Source: Sphingobacterium sp. SRCM116780
Lineage (GTDB): Bacteria; Bacteroidota; Bacteroidia; Sphingobacteriales; Sphingobacteriaceae
Direction: 5' to 3'
DNA length: 64,000 nucleotides
Assembly: GCF_021442025.1 (NCBI RefSeq)
Contig: NZ_CP090446.1
Span: 3,968,001 to 4,032,000 of the forward strand
Part shown: positions 35,794 to 43,404 of the stretch, one piece after another
How the letters are laid out: the number at the start of each line of letters is the position of its first letter
Position numbering within the stretch: position 1 is the stretch's first letter
Notes under the pieces: model-generated
Told to the model about the DNA's origin: nothing
Databases searched by the model: none
What the model saw: only the letters and a program-made list of their open reading frames with translations
Made by a program: the position numbers and the translations under genes

Positions 35794-36813
35794 TTATTTA
35801 CGAATCAGTTTGTATTTTATGAATATCCAAATTTTTATAATTGACCAAAATTGATGATTAGCACAATAAGCTAAGATTTTATAAGATAAAGGTAAATGAC
35901 TTTTCCATAAAAATGAATTCGTCTCTGAAAATAATATTCTCCATTCTTTAAAGGTTTGAACTTCCCTTCCCTTAATTAATAAATTTAGTTTTGCTGAAAA
36001 CTTTAATTTTTTAAGAGAGTCTCCCATATTTGGAATATTTTTATCGATGATAAATCGTTCGATCGCTTTAATATTCTCAATTCTATCGTTGTTGATTATT
36101 GGACTGTTAAAGCTTAATGTGCTTACAGAAGACGGAGCATCTTTTTGGTAATAATAGAATGCATTGTTCAGATAGCTATTCTTTTTTGAATAATAGAATA
36201 ATTGAACCATAACCCGTAAGTCTTCACTCATATTTAAACCTTCTGGGAACTCAATTTTGTTTGTGTCAAAAAGTGCTTTTAAGACTAGCTTATTCCACAA
36301 AGCGCCCATCATTTTGCCTTGTATCAATGCTTGGATACAAGCAAAAGATGCAACATCATTTGTTTGCAATATATAATCGGTATGACCTGGGAATGAATTG
36401 TAAAAATCACACCATGTAATTTCGGCACTGGTAGCAACAGCATATGTGTGAAGTTTCTCAAACATGTCTAATGCTATACAATCATCTGCATCGCACCAAC
36501 CAATGTACTTTCCTTGGGCTGCTTTTAGTCCTGTATTTCTACTTGCAGCCACTCCTTTATTAATTGCATGATCTATTATGGTAACAGCTGATTTACGATT
36601 TGGATATTGCTCAATCAGGTTTTGTAGTATCTGTATTGAATCATCTTTACTACAGTCATTTACGAAAATATACTGAATACTTGGAAATGACTGTTCAAAA
36701 AGACTACGCCCACTTTTAAGGATATGATGAGCAGCGTTGTAAATAGGGATAATTACGCTAATTTCATATTTAAAAGTTGTAGAAGAAGTCACATTTAATG
36801 AAGATAAAGACAT
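35794..36813 (-). CDS. Glycosyltransferase family 2
   Basis: A 339-residue GT-A enzyme with SVIIPIYNAAHHILKSGRSLFEQ, VNDCSKDDS and WCDADDCI (D-A-D-D metal site). It is a paralogue of the GT2 at 26361-27356 over the first ~250 residues, including the WCDFYNSF and NMSEDLRVMVQLFYY positions. A duplication inside the operon followed by divergence is likely. The N-terminal 15 residues before the first strand are unusual; a start at YEISV-proximal codons cannot be excluded. Confidence 0.88.
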   Translation of the reverse strand: MSLSSLNVTSSTTFKYEISVIIPIYNAAHHILKSGRSLFEQSFPSIQYIFVNDCSKDDSIQILQNLIEQYPNRKSAVTIIDHAINKGVAASRNTGLKAAQGKYIGWCDADDCIALDMFEKLHTYAVATSAEITWCDFYNSFPGHTDYILQTNDVASFACIQALIQGKMMGALWNKLVLKALFDTNKIEFPEGLNMSEDLRVMVQLFYYSKKNSYLNNAFYYYQKDAPSSVSTLSFNSPIINNDRIENIKAIERFIIDKNIPNMGDSLKKLKFSAKLNLLIKGREVQTFKEWRILFSETNSFLWKSHLPLSYKILAYCANHQFWSIIKIWIFIKYKLIRK

Positions 36814-36931
36814 TCCGATATTTTTATTTTAATATTTAATTTCTTGAAATAAATCCAACACTTGATCAAAGTCCATCTTTTTTAAGATAATTTTCCTAGT
36901 AATTGATATGCCTATTTGGATGTTGTTTACA

Positions 36932-38467
36932 TCAATTGCTGTTAAATTTTGATAATAATTTTGAGAAATAGACTTTGGCGTATTGTTTCTCACTATTGTC
37001 TAGGCCGAACATGTAAAAAAACAGAATAATCGTCAGTCCTGTTGCAACTCCAGAAAATATAAGATTTATCCAACCTTGCTCAAAATTTTTACTTATTAGG
37101 TAGGGGATTGCTATGCAAAAGGGTAGTACATATAATATTCTCAAGACAACTTTAACATAATAATCTTTTTGACTCATGCCAATAATTGGCGCAACGATAG
37201 TGATTCTAACTACTTGAGCAATCACACTAATGATTAAATGAACTATAAAAACTGTTTCTGCAGGATAACCCAATTTTAATAGTAAATACGAAATCGGAAC
37301 AATTAATAATAAAACTGTCCCTTCCCATAATTGGAATTTTTTTAATGTGTTCGTTGCATGTATAGCAACGATTAGTGGCTGACCGAGTGTGCCGATGATA
37401 CTTGTTATCATAGTTAATTGTACAAAGTCTATGGTATGATCTGGTACTTGTTTTAGCCATAAATATAATACAAAGTGAGTATTGAGCATGATCGGTAAAG
37501 ATATCGCTAATAATAAAAATAAGGATACCTTGGAACTTAAAAAAATTAATTTATGCATATAGTTCAGATCATCAATAGCATAACTTTTTGTGATTTGAGG
37601 ATTGAGCGAAGTCTGGAAGCTTGAAGAAAATCCATTTATTGCATTCTGTACCTGTACAGCAACCCCTCTTGCAGCATTTGCCGCGGGACCAAAAAATATG
37701 TTCAGTAGAATGTTTAATCCCTGCGTATAGCCTACAACCGCTAAATTTCCATTCATCACCCAGCCTGCAAAAATGGCCATTTCTTTGAATAATTTTTTAT
37801 CCCAAAGTAGTCTTTTAATCCGGCTCTCTTTAAAATTAATACGACACGTATACTGGTATAGAAATATGATAATAATGGTTACCGAAAATGTTAGAATGGA
37901 ATATAGTTTAAGTTTGTCCATCGCAAAAACCAATAGCAAAAATACAATTGCGAGACGCAAAAGAACTTCAACGATTGAAATATACGCAAAAATACTCATT
38001 CGCTCATTGGCAATGACTACTGCTACATAAGGTGCATTTAAGACACCAATACTTGATGCAAGTATGGAAAAATGGTAAACCCAAAGTGCTGCATCCATTC
38101 TTTCTGCTGGGATGACCAGCTTATTGCAAACAAACCATAAACCAACAGTTTCGCCTAAAATTAAAACAATACCAGCAATTAAAAGATGAATCGATATGCT
38201 AATATTAAAAACTTTAAAAAGTTGAGCGGTGTCTTTTTTTCCTTTTTCATAGGTTAAAAAGCGCTGAGTAGCAGCAGCCAAAGATGAATTTAAAAAAGCA
38301 AACATAGCCACGATACCGCCAACTACGTTATATATTCCAAAGTCTTGAACACCGAGTGTATTTAATACCACTCGTGACGAATATAAACTTACGCCCAGAG
38401 TAAAAAGCATTCTAAAATAGAGAAAGAATGTGTTTTTAGCTATCAGATGATTTCTATTTGTTGACAT
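36932..38467 (-). CDS. wzx: Wzx-type polysaccharide flippase
   Basis: A 511-residue membrane protein with about 12-14 membrane segments and the N-terminal signature NTFFLYFRMLFTLGVSLYSSRVVLNTLGVQDFGIYNVVGG of MOP-superfamily oligosaccharide flippases in Bacteroidota. It moves the lipid-linked repeat unit across the inner membrane before Wzy polymerisation. The gene is 6 bp from the epimerase gene. A 54-codon frame in another phase overlaps its 3' end (36829-36993) and is discussed as a finding. Confidence 0.92.
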   Translation of the reverse strand: MSTNRNHLIAKNTFFLYFRMLFTLGVSLYSSRVVLNTLGVQDFGIYNVVGGIVAMFAFLNSSLAAATQRFLTYEKGKKDTAQLFKVFNISISIHLLIAGIVLILGETVGLWFVCNKLVIPAERMDAALWVYHFSILASSIGVLNAPYVAVVIANERMSIFAYISIVEVLLRLAIVFLLLVFAMDKLKLYSILTFSVTIIIIFLYQYTCRINFKESRIKRLLWDKKLFKEMAIFAGWVMNGNLAVVGYTQGLNILLNIFFGPAANAARGVAVQVQNAINGFSSSFQTSLNPQITKSYAIDDLNYMHKLIFLSSKVSLFLLLAISLPIMLNTHFVLYLWLKQVPDHTIDFVQLTMITSIIGTLGQPLIVAIHATNTLKKFQLWEGTVLLLIVPISYLLLKLGYPAETVFIVHLIISVIAQVVRITIVAPIIGMSQKDYYVKVVLRILYVLPFCIAIPYLISKNFEQGWINLIFSGVATGLTIILFFYMFGLDNSEKQYAKVYFSKLLSKFNSN

Positions 38468-38473
38468 GTGTAT

Positions 38474-39433
38474 TTATTTTCCAAACTCTGCGTCCAACAT
38501 TCTTTTTAATCCCTCCTCTAGGCTATATGGTGGAACAAACCCCGATGACATGGCTTTTGTTGAATCATATTTAGTTACCGCACAGAATTTTTTTACACGA
38601 ACAGAGCTGATATTCAGTTTTTTGCGGGTGATAAAGGCTAATATATCAAAACCATACCCCCCCATCATTCCAACCCAATAAGGAATATGAGTCGTTGGAA
38701 CTTTCTTCTTTAAAATCTCTCCGGTATGGTAGACTAAGTCATTGGTGGTAAAGTCTGGTTTATCGACATAATTATAGATATTGTACCCAGAAGTAATGTT
38801 GCGAATCATAAACTCCATAAAAGCAATGATATTACCGACATAGGTCATCGATTTTTGATTGTTGCCTTTGCCGATCATCATGAATTTACCCGATGCAATT
38901 TGGCTCAGTAAGTTAAAAACATTCCCGCGATTGCCTTCGCCAAAAATAACAGTAGGACGAACAATATTGATATTCCAATCAGAATGTGTTTTATACCATT
39001 CTTGTAAAACTTGCTCAGCCTGCCATTTGCTCTTACCATAATGGTTGAAAGGATCAATCGGAAAGGTTTCATCAGGATTGTCCTTATCTAAACCATATAC
39101 CGCTACGGAACTTGTGAAAATTAGACGTTTAATGCCTAGGGTTTCCATGACCTCGAGAGTATTGCGCATACCCTGTACGTTGACATCATAATATAGCGAA
39201 GTTGGCGTTACATCATCACGATGTTCAGCCGCTAACAAGATGACCACATCTGTACCAACCAAATGACGTTCCAGTGACGATTTGTCCAAAACATTGCCAA
39301 TGTGGGTAATGGCGGGATAGCTTGTACTATTTTGCTTGTCGATATTGGTTAGGTTCAGGTCTGTTGACTGTGTCAATAATCCGATCAATTGCGTGCCAAC
39401 AAAACCAGATCCGCCTATAAGTGCTATTTTCAT
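38474..39433 (-). CDS. NAD-dependent sugar epimerase/reductase (WbpV-like)
   Basis: A 319-residue extended SDR: IGGSGFVGTQLIGLL at the N-terminus, AAEHRDDV, FTSSVAVYG and YGKSKWQAE with the Tyr-x3-Lys pair. Together with the WecA-like transferase 16 bp downstream in the transcript, the arrangement matches pairs in which a 4-keto-6-deoxy-HexNAc nucleotide is reduced to UDP-QuiNAc or UDP-FucNAc and then used to prime the lipid carrier. The 4,6-dehydratase (CapD long form) that would make its substrate is at 48087-50024. The product is inferred. Confidence 0.8.
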   Translation of the reverse strand: MKIALIGGSGFVGTQLIGLLTQSTDLNLTNIDKQNSTSYPAITHIGNVLDKSSLERHLVGTDVVILLAAEHRDDVTPTSLYYDVNVQGMRNTLEVMETLGIKRLIFTSSVAVYGLDKDNPDETFPIDPFNHYGKSKWQAEQVLQEWYKTHSDWNINIVRPTVIFGEGNRGNVFNLLSQIASGKFMMIGKGNNQKSMTYVGNIIAFMEFMIRNITSGYNIYNYVDKPDFTTNDLVYHTGEILKKKVPTTHIPYWVGMMGGYGFDILAFITRKKLNISSVRVKKFCAVTKYDSTKAMSSGFVPPYSLEEGLKRMLDAEFGK

Positions 39434-39449
39434 AATTTACAAATTGTAA

Positions 39450-40592
39450 TTAAAGCGCGTGGCTTAGTATTTTCTTGTTTAAATTTCTGCGTTCGATCAT
39501 GTTAAAAAAATAATGGAAGGTAATCCACAACACACCATCTAAAAAGAGCACAACATTATTGCTGATATACTCCACCATAATGACATTGAAGATACAAAAG
39601 AATAGCACCAATCCCAAAATAGATAGCATAGCAATATGGTGACGCATTCCTGCACGTAAAAATTTATGATGTAAATGATTGCGGTCTGGTCGGAACATCG
39701 GTTTTCCCGTTCGCCAACGGATAAAAATAACACGAGCGACGTCAAATACAGGGACAATCAGTGTGGAAAATGCCACAACAATGGCACCTTCTGAAAAAGG
39801 TTTAATATTTTGATTGTTCATGGCAAAACTAATGGATAAAAAAGCAATGGTATATCCTAAGGTTAAACTTCCCGTGTCTCCCATGAAAATACGACGTCTA
39901 CGTTTCCCTGTACCAAAAACATTATAGTAATAGAATGGTATTAAAACACCAACAGTAATGAAGGCAAAAAGGGCATGAATCCAAGCTTGATAATAAATAA
40001 AAAGACAGCCTAACACCACGCATCCTACCATAACAATTCCTGAACAGAGCCCATTCAAACCATCGATAAGATTAACAGCGTTGATAATTAAGACGACAGC
40101 AAATATGGTTAAGGGAGCACCTATCCAAATAGATAAATGTTGTTGTATAAAAAATAAGCCATATAGATCATTGATCCACAAGCCCGATAAAGGGAATAAG
40201 CTGGCAACAAATATTTGAACCAGTAGTTTCGCTCTGGCGCTAACGCCAATTAGATCATCTGCAAGACCAACAATAAATAACATGAATAATCCACAAATCA
40301 AAACATAAAACATTGGAAATACTTCCCACCCATGAACTTTTAAATTAACGGATGTAATCTTATAAATAATAACGACTGTTAATGCTAACAAAAAACATTG
40401 TACTGGAACAAAGGAAACTCCTCCCAATCTTGGGATAGCCCGTTGATGCAATTTGCGTGAATCGATAGGATCAAATAGCTTTTTTTTGTGGGTAATCAAA
40501 ATGATAAATGGGATAATTAAATTACCCAAAAATATAGCAAGAACAAACGGAATAAAAATTATTAATAATTTAATTAGATATTGATGGTCCAT
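39450..40592 (-). CDS. WecA/WbpL-type undecaprenyl-phosphate sugar-1-P transferase
   Basis: A 380-residue membrane protein of the MraY/WecA superfamily, about ten to eleven membrane segments. Conserved catalytic motifs are present: GLADDLIGVSARAK, NLIDGLNGLCSG, FMGDTGSL and RPDRNHLHHKFL, the last being the HxHH loop specific to this group. It transfers a HexNAc-1-phosphate to undecaprenyl phosphate, the first step of repeat-unit synthesis. It is the first gene of the 25-gene operon. Fully WecA-type or WbpL-type substrate choice (GlcNAc versus QuiNAc/FucNAc) cannot be decided by eye, though the adjacent epimerase favours the latter. Confidence 0.9.
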   Translation of the reverse strand: MDHQYLIKLLIIFIPFVLAIFLGNLIIPFIILITHKKKLFDPIDSRKLHQRAIPRLGGVSFVPVQCFLLALTVVIIYKITSVNLKVHGWEVFPMFYVLICGLFMLFIVGLADDLIGVSARAKLLVQIFVASLFPLSGLWINDLYGLFFIQQHLSIWIGAPLTIFAVVLIINAVNLIDGLNGLCSGIVMVGCVVLGCLFIYYQAWIHALFAFITVGVLIPFYYYNVFGTGKRRRRIFMGDTGSLTLGYTIAFLSISFAMNNQNIKPFSEGAIVVAFSTLIVPVFDVARVIFIRWRTGKPMFRPDRNHLHHKFLRAGMRHHIAMLSILGLVLFFCIFNVIMVEYISNNVVLFLDGVLWITFHYFFNMIERRNLNKKILSHAL

Positions 40593-40744
40593 GCTTATTT
40601 GATAATTAATATATGATAAAATTTCATTAGTTAAGTATAGTTGAGTAATATTAAATATGTAGATATTGTTTGATCTAAATGTTAATTTGTTGTGAAATCA
40701 TGTTTTTAACTCGTAGGCTAAGGATTCGATGTAATACTTGATGA

Positions 40745-40752
40745 CAAAGGTA
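40745..40752 (-). promoter_or_regulatory. Possible -7 element for the polysaccharide operon
   Basis: TACCTTTG on the minus strand, a full TAnnTTTG match, about 150 bp before the first gene's start. No TTG at -33 was seen, so support is weak. It would give a long untranslated leader. Confidence 0.3.
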
Positions 40753-40868
40753 TTTATTTAAAATATTTTTGACATCTAGGTTTATAATATTAATTTTAAA
40801 TTGTAGTGTGCTTGCTACAACAATCCAAAGGACAAAAACCGAGAGATGAAAAAATGTCTTCATACGGG

Positions 40869-40906
40869 AAAGCCTTACAATTGTTTTACAATTGTAAGGC
40901 TTTTTT
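40869..40906 (+). terminator. Strong plus-strand terminator with no gene upstream
   Basis: A perfect 12-bp stem (40872-40883 with 40889-40900, GCCTTACAATTG) extended by three A-T pairs and followed by TTTTTT. It points to the right, away from the polysaccharide operon. No protein gene precedes it on this strand, so it may end a small RNA or an old gene. Confidence 0.7.
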
Positions 40907-41055
40907 GTTTTATCCTTTTATGAAAATAATGTTATTTTATTTGTTTTTTTTGTGCAGTAAAAAGTACAGCTGTCCTATTGGCAATGTTAAAGTTATACTT
41001 TTGTGTAATTAAATTTAAAAATTCATTTCCACAGCCAGATATTTTCATCAAAAAA

Positions 41056-41300
41056 CTAAATTATATTGCAATTAATCCTATATCTATCTGCCAGCTGTTT
41101 CATGGGAGTGGCTTCCACTACTTTTAACATTTCTTTTGTTTTATGTTTAGAGATAACATGATACAGGCTGGTATGGTATATTAACTTGTTGTTGATCTTG
41201 TTTCTTGCCTGCAATACCGTATTCAACGCATTAAGACAACCTTCAGTAGATAGAAACTGATGAGGACAATAGCTTACATAATATGTTCTAACTCATAAAT
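41056..41300 (-). pseudogene. Decayed IS3-type transposase (OrfB remnant)
   Basis: Read on the minus strand, the stretch gives YVSYCPHQFLSTEGCLNALN, then TVLQARNKINNKLIYHTSLYHV. It lines up with the intact OrfB of the neighbouring insertion sequence at IVGYHLSQSLKASGCLSALQ...RPLIHHSDRGIQY. The second catalytic Asp is lost (HTSLYH for HHSDRG), an in-frame TGA lies at 41293-41295, and the N- and C-terminal parts are missing. This shows an older IS3-family insertion that was broken down here before the present element arrived. Confidence 0.7.
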
Positions 41301-41396
41301 TATCAGTAAAAAACTTCCTCACTTTCATAGTCTAAGTCTTTCTTTTTCGATTAGGGTTGTCTAGTAAAATAATTCATATATAAAACGTAGCTCATA

Positions 41397-41463
41397 GGTA
41401 CTTCAACCGTACCTGATTCGTGTTTGTTCGAACAAGGTACGAACAAGGTACGATTGAGGTACG
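41397..41463. repeat. GGTACG repeats in 11-bp phase with an inverted half
   Basis: GGTACG occurs at 41436-41441, 41447-41452 and 41458-41463, exactly one helical turn (11 bp) apart. An inverted copy CGTACC is at 41408-41413 and a further GGTAC at 41397-41401. A perfect 12-bp palindrome, TTGTTCGAACAA (41424-41435), lies at the centre of a larger imperfect dyad. This is the layout of a multimeric protein-binding site. Confidence 0.75.
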
Positions 41464-41510
41464 AACCAGCTCCCTACTAGTCTACTATGTCTTATACTGT
41501 CTTATCCTGA

Positions 41511-41540
41511 ATTATCCTTACAGCATTCGGATAGTTAAAC
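41511..41540 (+). repeat. 30-bp direct repeat, left copy
   Basis: Identical over 30 bp to 43143-43172 (the sequence includes ACAGCATTCGGATAGTTAAAC at its right end, partly shown). The two copies flank the insertion sequence and about 330 bp of flanking DNA. Confidence 0.9.
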
Positions 41541-41620
41541 GGTTAAATCCTTACAATTATAAAAAGTTATACGGATATATCCTTACATTGTTTTTTCTTT
41601 GTCCGTGTATACCCTTACAA
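41511..41620. repeat. ~32-bp periodic repeat leading into the IS end
   Basis: The element [A/T]TCCTTACA recurs at about 41514, 41547, 41579 and, as CCCTTACA, at 41612, with spacings of 32-33 bp. The first two units also share GTTA[A/T]ACGG near their ends. The last unit is the insertion sequence's own terminus. Confidence 0.6.
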
Positions 41621-42490
41621 TCGGGTTGTACTGTTTCTTGTTTTAGTGATTTCCTGACTATGTCTTTGCGCCGGTGTCATCATTTTACAGCTCATGTGCG
41701 GTCTGACATTATTGTATCTTTCTATCGCTCTGCACACCGGTTCAATAGCCATTGAATAGGACTCAAAGGTGTTATAGAGCTCAAATTCTGTTTTCAGTAT
41801 ACCGTTTACCCTTTCGGCAATTGCATTATCATAGGGTGATCCGGATTGAGTCATACTGATCTGGATATGGTTTCTCTGCAATAGTTCCACATAGGCATCA
41901 CAGCAGTACTGTATCCCCCTGTCCGAGTGGTGGATCAGCGGCCTTTGCTTATATTCCCTGCCGTTTATAGCCTTTTGGAGTGCCGATAGGCATCCGGAAG
42001 CTTTTAGTGACTGGCTGAGATGGTAGCCTACGATCTTTCTGGAATAGGCATCTGTGATCAGAAAAAGGTAGATAAATCCCGTGCCTGTCCGCAGATAGGT
42101 AATATCGCTTACCCAGACCTGCTCGGCCATCAGGGGCTTTGCCCGGCTGATCATATCCGGCCATTTCCTGTAATGATGGTAGGACATCGTGGTGGTCACA
42201 TATCTCCTTTTGGGATAGATCAGCATGCCATTGTCCCTGATCAGCCTGGAAAAAGCATCCCTTCCGATGGTAATATGATGCGCTTTGAGGTTCTGCTGCA
42301 GCATATGAAGAAGCTTTACGCATCCTGTACGCGGAAGCACTGATCTGATTTCCCGGACCCATTCTAGTATCATTCCATCCTGAATCACCGAAACGTCCCT
42401 TCTGGCGTTCATTTCATACCAGGACTGTCTTGTTCTGCCAAACAGCGAGCAAATGGTACTCAGGGGAATATTGATAAATATCTCCTTCAT
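41615..42490 (-). CDS. IS3-family transposase OrfB (DDE)
   Basis: A 291-residue integrase-core protein. The N-terminal HTH_21-type region includes RTGCVKLLHMLQ and the RDAFSRLIRDNGMLI stretch. The catalytic domain has VWVSDITYL (first D), HHSDRGIQYCCDAY (second D) and GSPYDNAIAERVNGILKTE (E), then the RYNNVRPH motif. All three acidic residues are present. It overlaps orfA by ATGA (42487-42490), so translation is coupled by stop-start overlap instead of an obvious slippery frameshift. Confidence 0.95.
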   Translation of the reverse strand: MKEIFINIPLSTICSLFGRTRQSWYEMNARRDVSVIQDGMILEWVREIRSVLPRTGCVKLLHMLQQNLKAHHITIGRDAFSRLIRDNGMLIYPKRRYVTTTMSYHHYRKWPDMISRAKPLMAEQVWVSDITYLRTGTGFIYLFLITDAYSRKIVGYHLSQSLKASGCLSALQKAINGREYKQRPLIHHSDRGIQYCCDAYVELLQRNHIQISMTQSGSPYDNAIAERVNGILKTEFELYNTFESYSMAIEPVCRAIERYNNVRPHMSCKMMTPAQRHSQEITKTRNSTTRL

Positions 42491-42870
42491 TTTACTGGCG
42501 GTTTGGTACCAGACTTTTTTCGGATATCGATATCCAGCTCCTGCTCTGCAATATGGATCATCATCTCAAGGGCGGTAATCTTCAGCCTGGCAAGCCGGAG
42601 TTCCTCCTGAAGCTGCTCATCAGGACTGCTGGATGCTAAAGGCGGCAGCTCGCTGTCAGGTGAAATAAGGCCTGAATGGATTTGGGCGATGTTCTTTTTG
42701 TACCAGTTGACAAAATAGCGAACCACCTCGCCACTCTTAAGTCCATGTTTACGCCCAAGCTGTGACTGGCTCAGATTGCCCTCAAGGTATTCTCTGGCAA
42801 CTGCAATCTTAAAAGATGATTCGTAGGTAACAGGGGCTCCTGTATGTTTCCCTTTTCTCGGTGTTTCCAT
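42487..42870 (-). CDS. IS3-family transposase OrfA (DNA-binding)
   Basis: A 127-residue protein with a helix-turn-helix region (FKIAVAREYLEGNLSQSQLGRKHGLKSGEVVRYFVNWY, about 22-60) and a C-terminal coiled-coil (EQLQEELRLARLKITALEMMIHIAEQEL), as in IS3 OrfA proteins. It binds the element's ends and works with OrfB. Confidence 0.9.
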   Translation of the reverse strand: METPRKGKHTGAPVTYESSFKIAVAREYLEGNLSQSQLGRKHGLKSGEVVRYFVNWYKKNIAQIHSGLISPDSELPPLASSSPDEQLQEELRLARLKITALEMMIHIAEQELDIDIRKKSGTKPPVK

Positions 42871-42911
42871 ATTATATAAAATTAATAATTACTCCGATTT
42901 GTGTAAGGGTA

Positions 42912-43404
42912 ATTTAGGAATAGACATACTGAAATCACCATATTTCGCTTTCGCAATCGAATAGCAGAGGCAACTTAAAAAAGTAGTTCTTCAATTGGTA
43001 TTGAAACTTTGAAGAAATCGGAAATTTAATTGGTACTAAATTGAGTCCTTGCTGAAATCTGGTTCGGATGCATAGATCTAATCTTAATGTTTAGATACTT
43101 GACGAATTATTTGGTGATCCTTACCGGAATCCCGTACAGAATATTATCCTTACAGCATTCGGATAGTTAAACTAACTTAATCAGTGGCCTGATTGCATAC
43201 TCTTTCTTTTCAAGAAAACTACTATTATGTTTGAAACGAATTTTTCAACTCCAGCACCTCTATTTTAAAAACGAACTTAGATTTATAGATTTTTGAGAGG
43301 ATAATGAGTTACTTATGAGAAAAAAACAGCACAATTGTTTTTTTTTAGCATTTTTTTACTTGGATGGTTTTATGACGATTCTTTGTCTAGATGAATAACT
43401 GCAA
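42912..43404. other. Intergenic region right of the insertion sequence
   Basis: There is no credible gene. It holds the right copy of the 30-bp direct repeat (43143-43172) and, 29 bp before it, another ATCCTTAC unit (43117-43124). The rest is AT-rich with no recognisable domain in any frame. Confidence 0.6.
43143..43172 (+). repeat. 30-bp direct repeat, right copy
   Basis: Identical to 41511-41540. Sequences on both outer sides differ, so the identity is limited to these 30 bp. Confidence 0.9.

Larger units (their letters stand above)
41610..42911 (-). mobile_element. IS3-family insertion sequence (about 1.3 kb)
   Basis: An orfA-orfB element with imperfect terminal inverted repeats: TACCCTTACAATCGG at 41610-41624 and its inverted partner TACCCTTACACAAATCGG at 42911-42894 (read on the minus strand). 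OrfB's stop codon lies inside the left repeat. Base composition is visibly more GC-rich than the neighbouring genes, a sign of recent transfer. No clean short target duplication is obvious at the ends. Both open frames are intact, so it may be active. Confidence 0.85.

Noticed and set aside
40675..40863. 62-codon minus-strand frame (MKTFFHLSVFVLWIVVAS...) before the first polysaccharide gene
   Set aside because: The start looks like a membrane or signal segment, but the rest has no coding character and the likely -7 element of the operon lies inside it. A decayed leader gene cannot be excluded.
40806..41012. 68-codon plus-strand frame over the orphan terminator
   Set aside because: Passes through a strong terminator and has no motif.
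41511..41620. CRISPR array (regular ~32-bp spacing)
   Set aside because: Only a short core of each unit is conserved, there are no constant repeats with variable spacers and no cas genes in the window.
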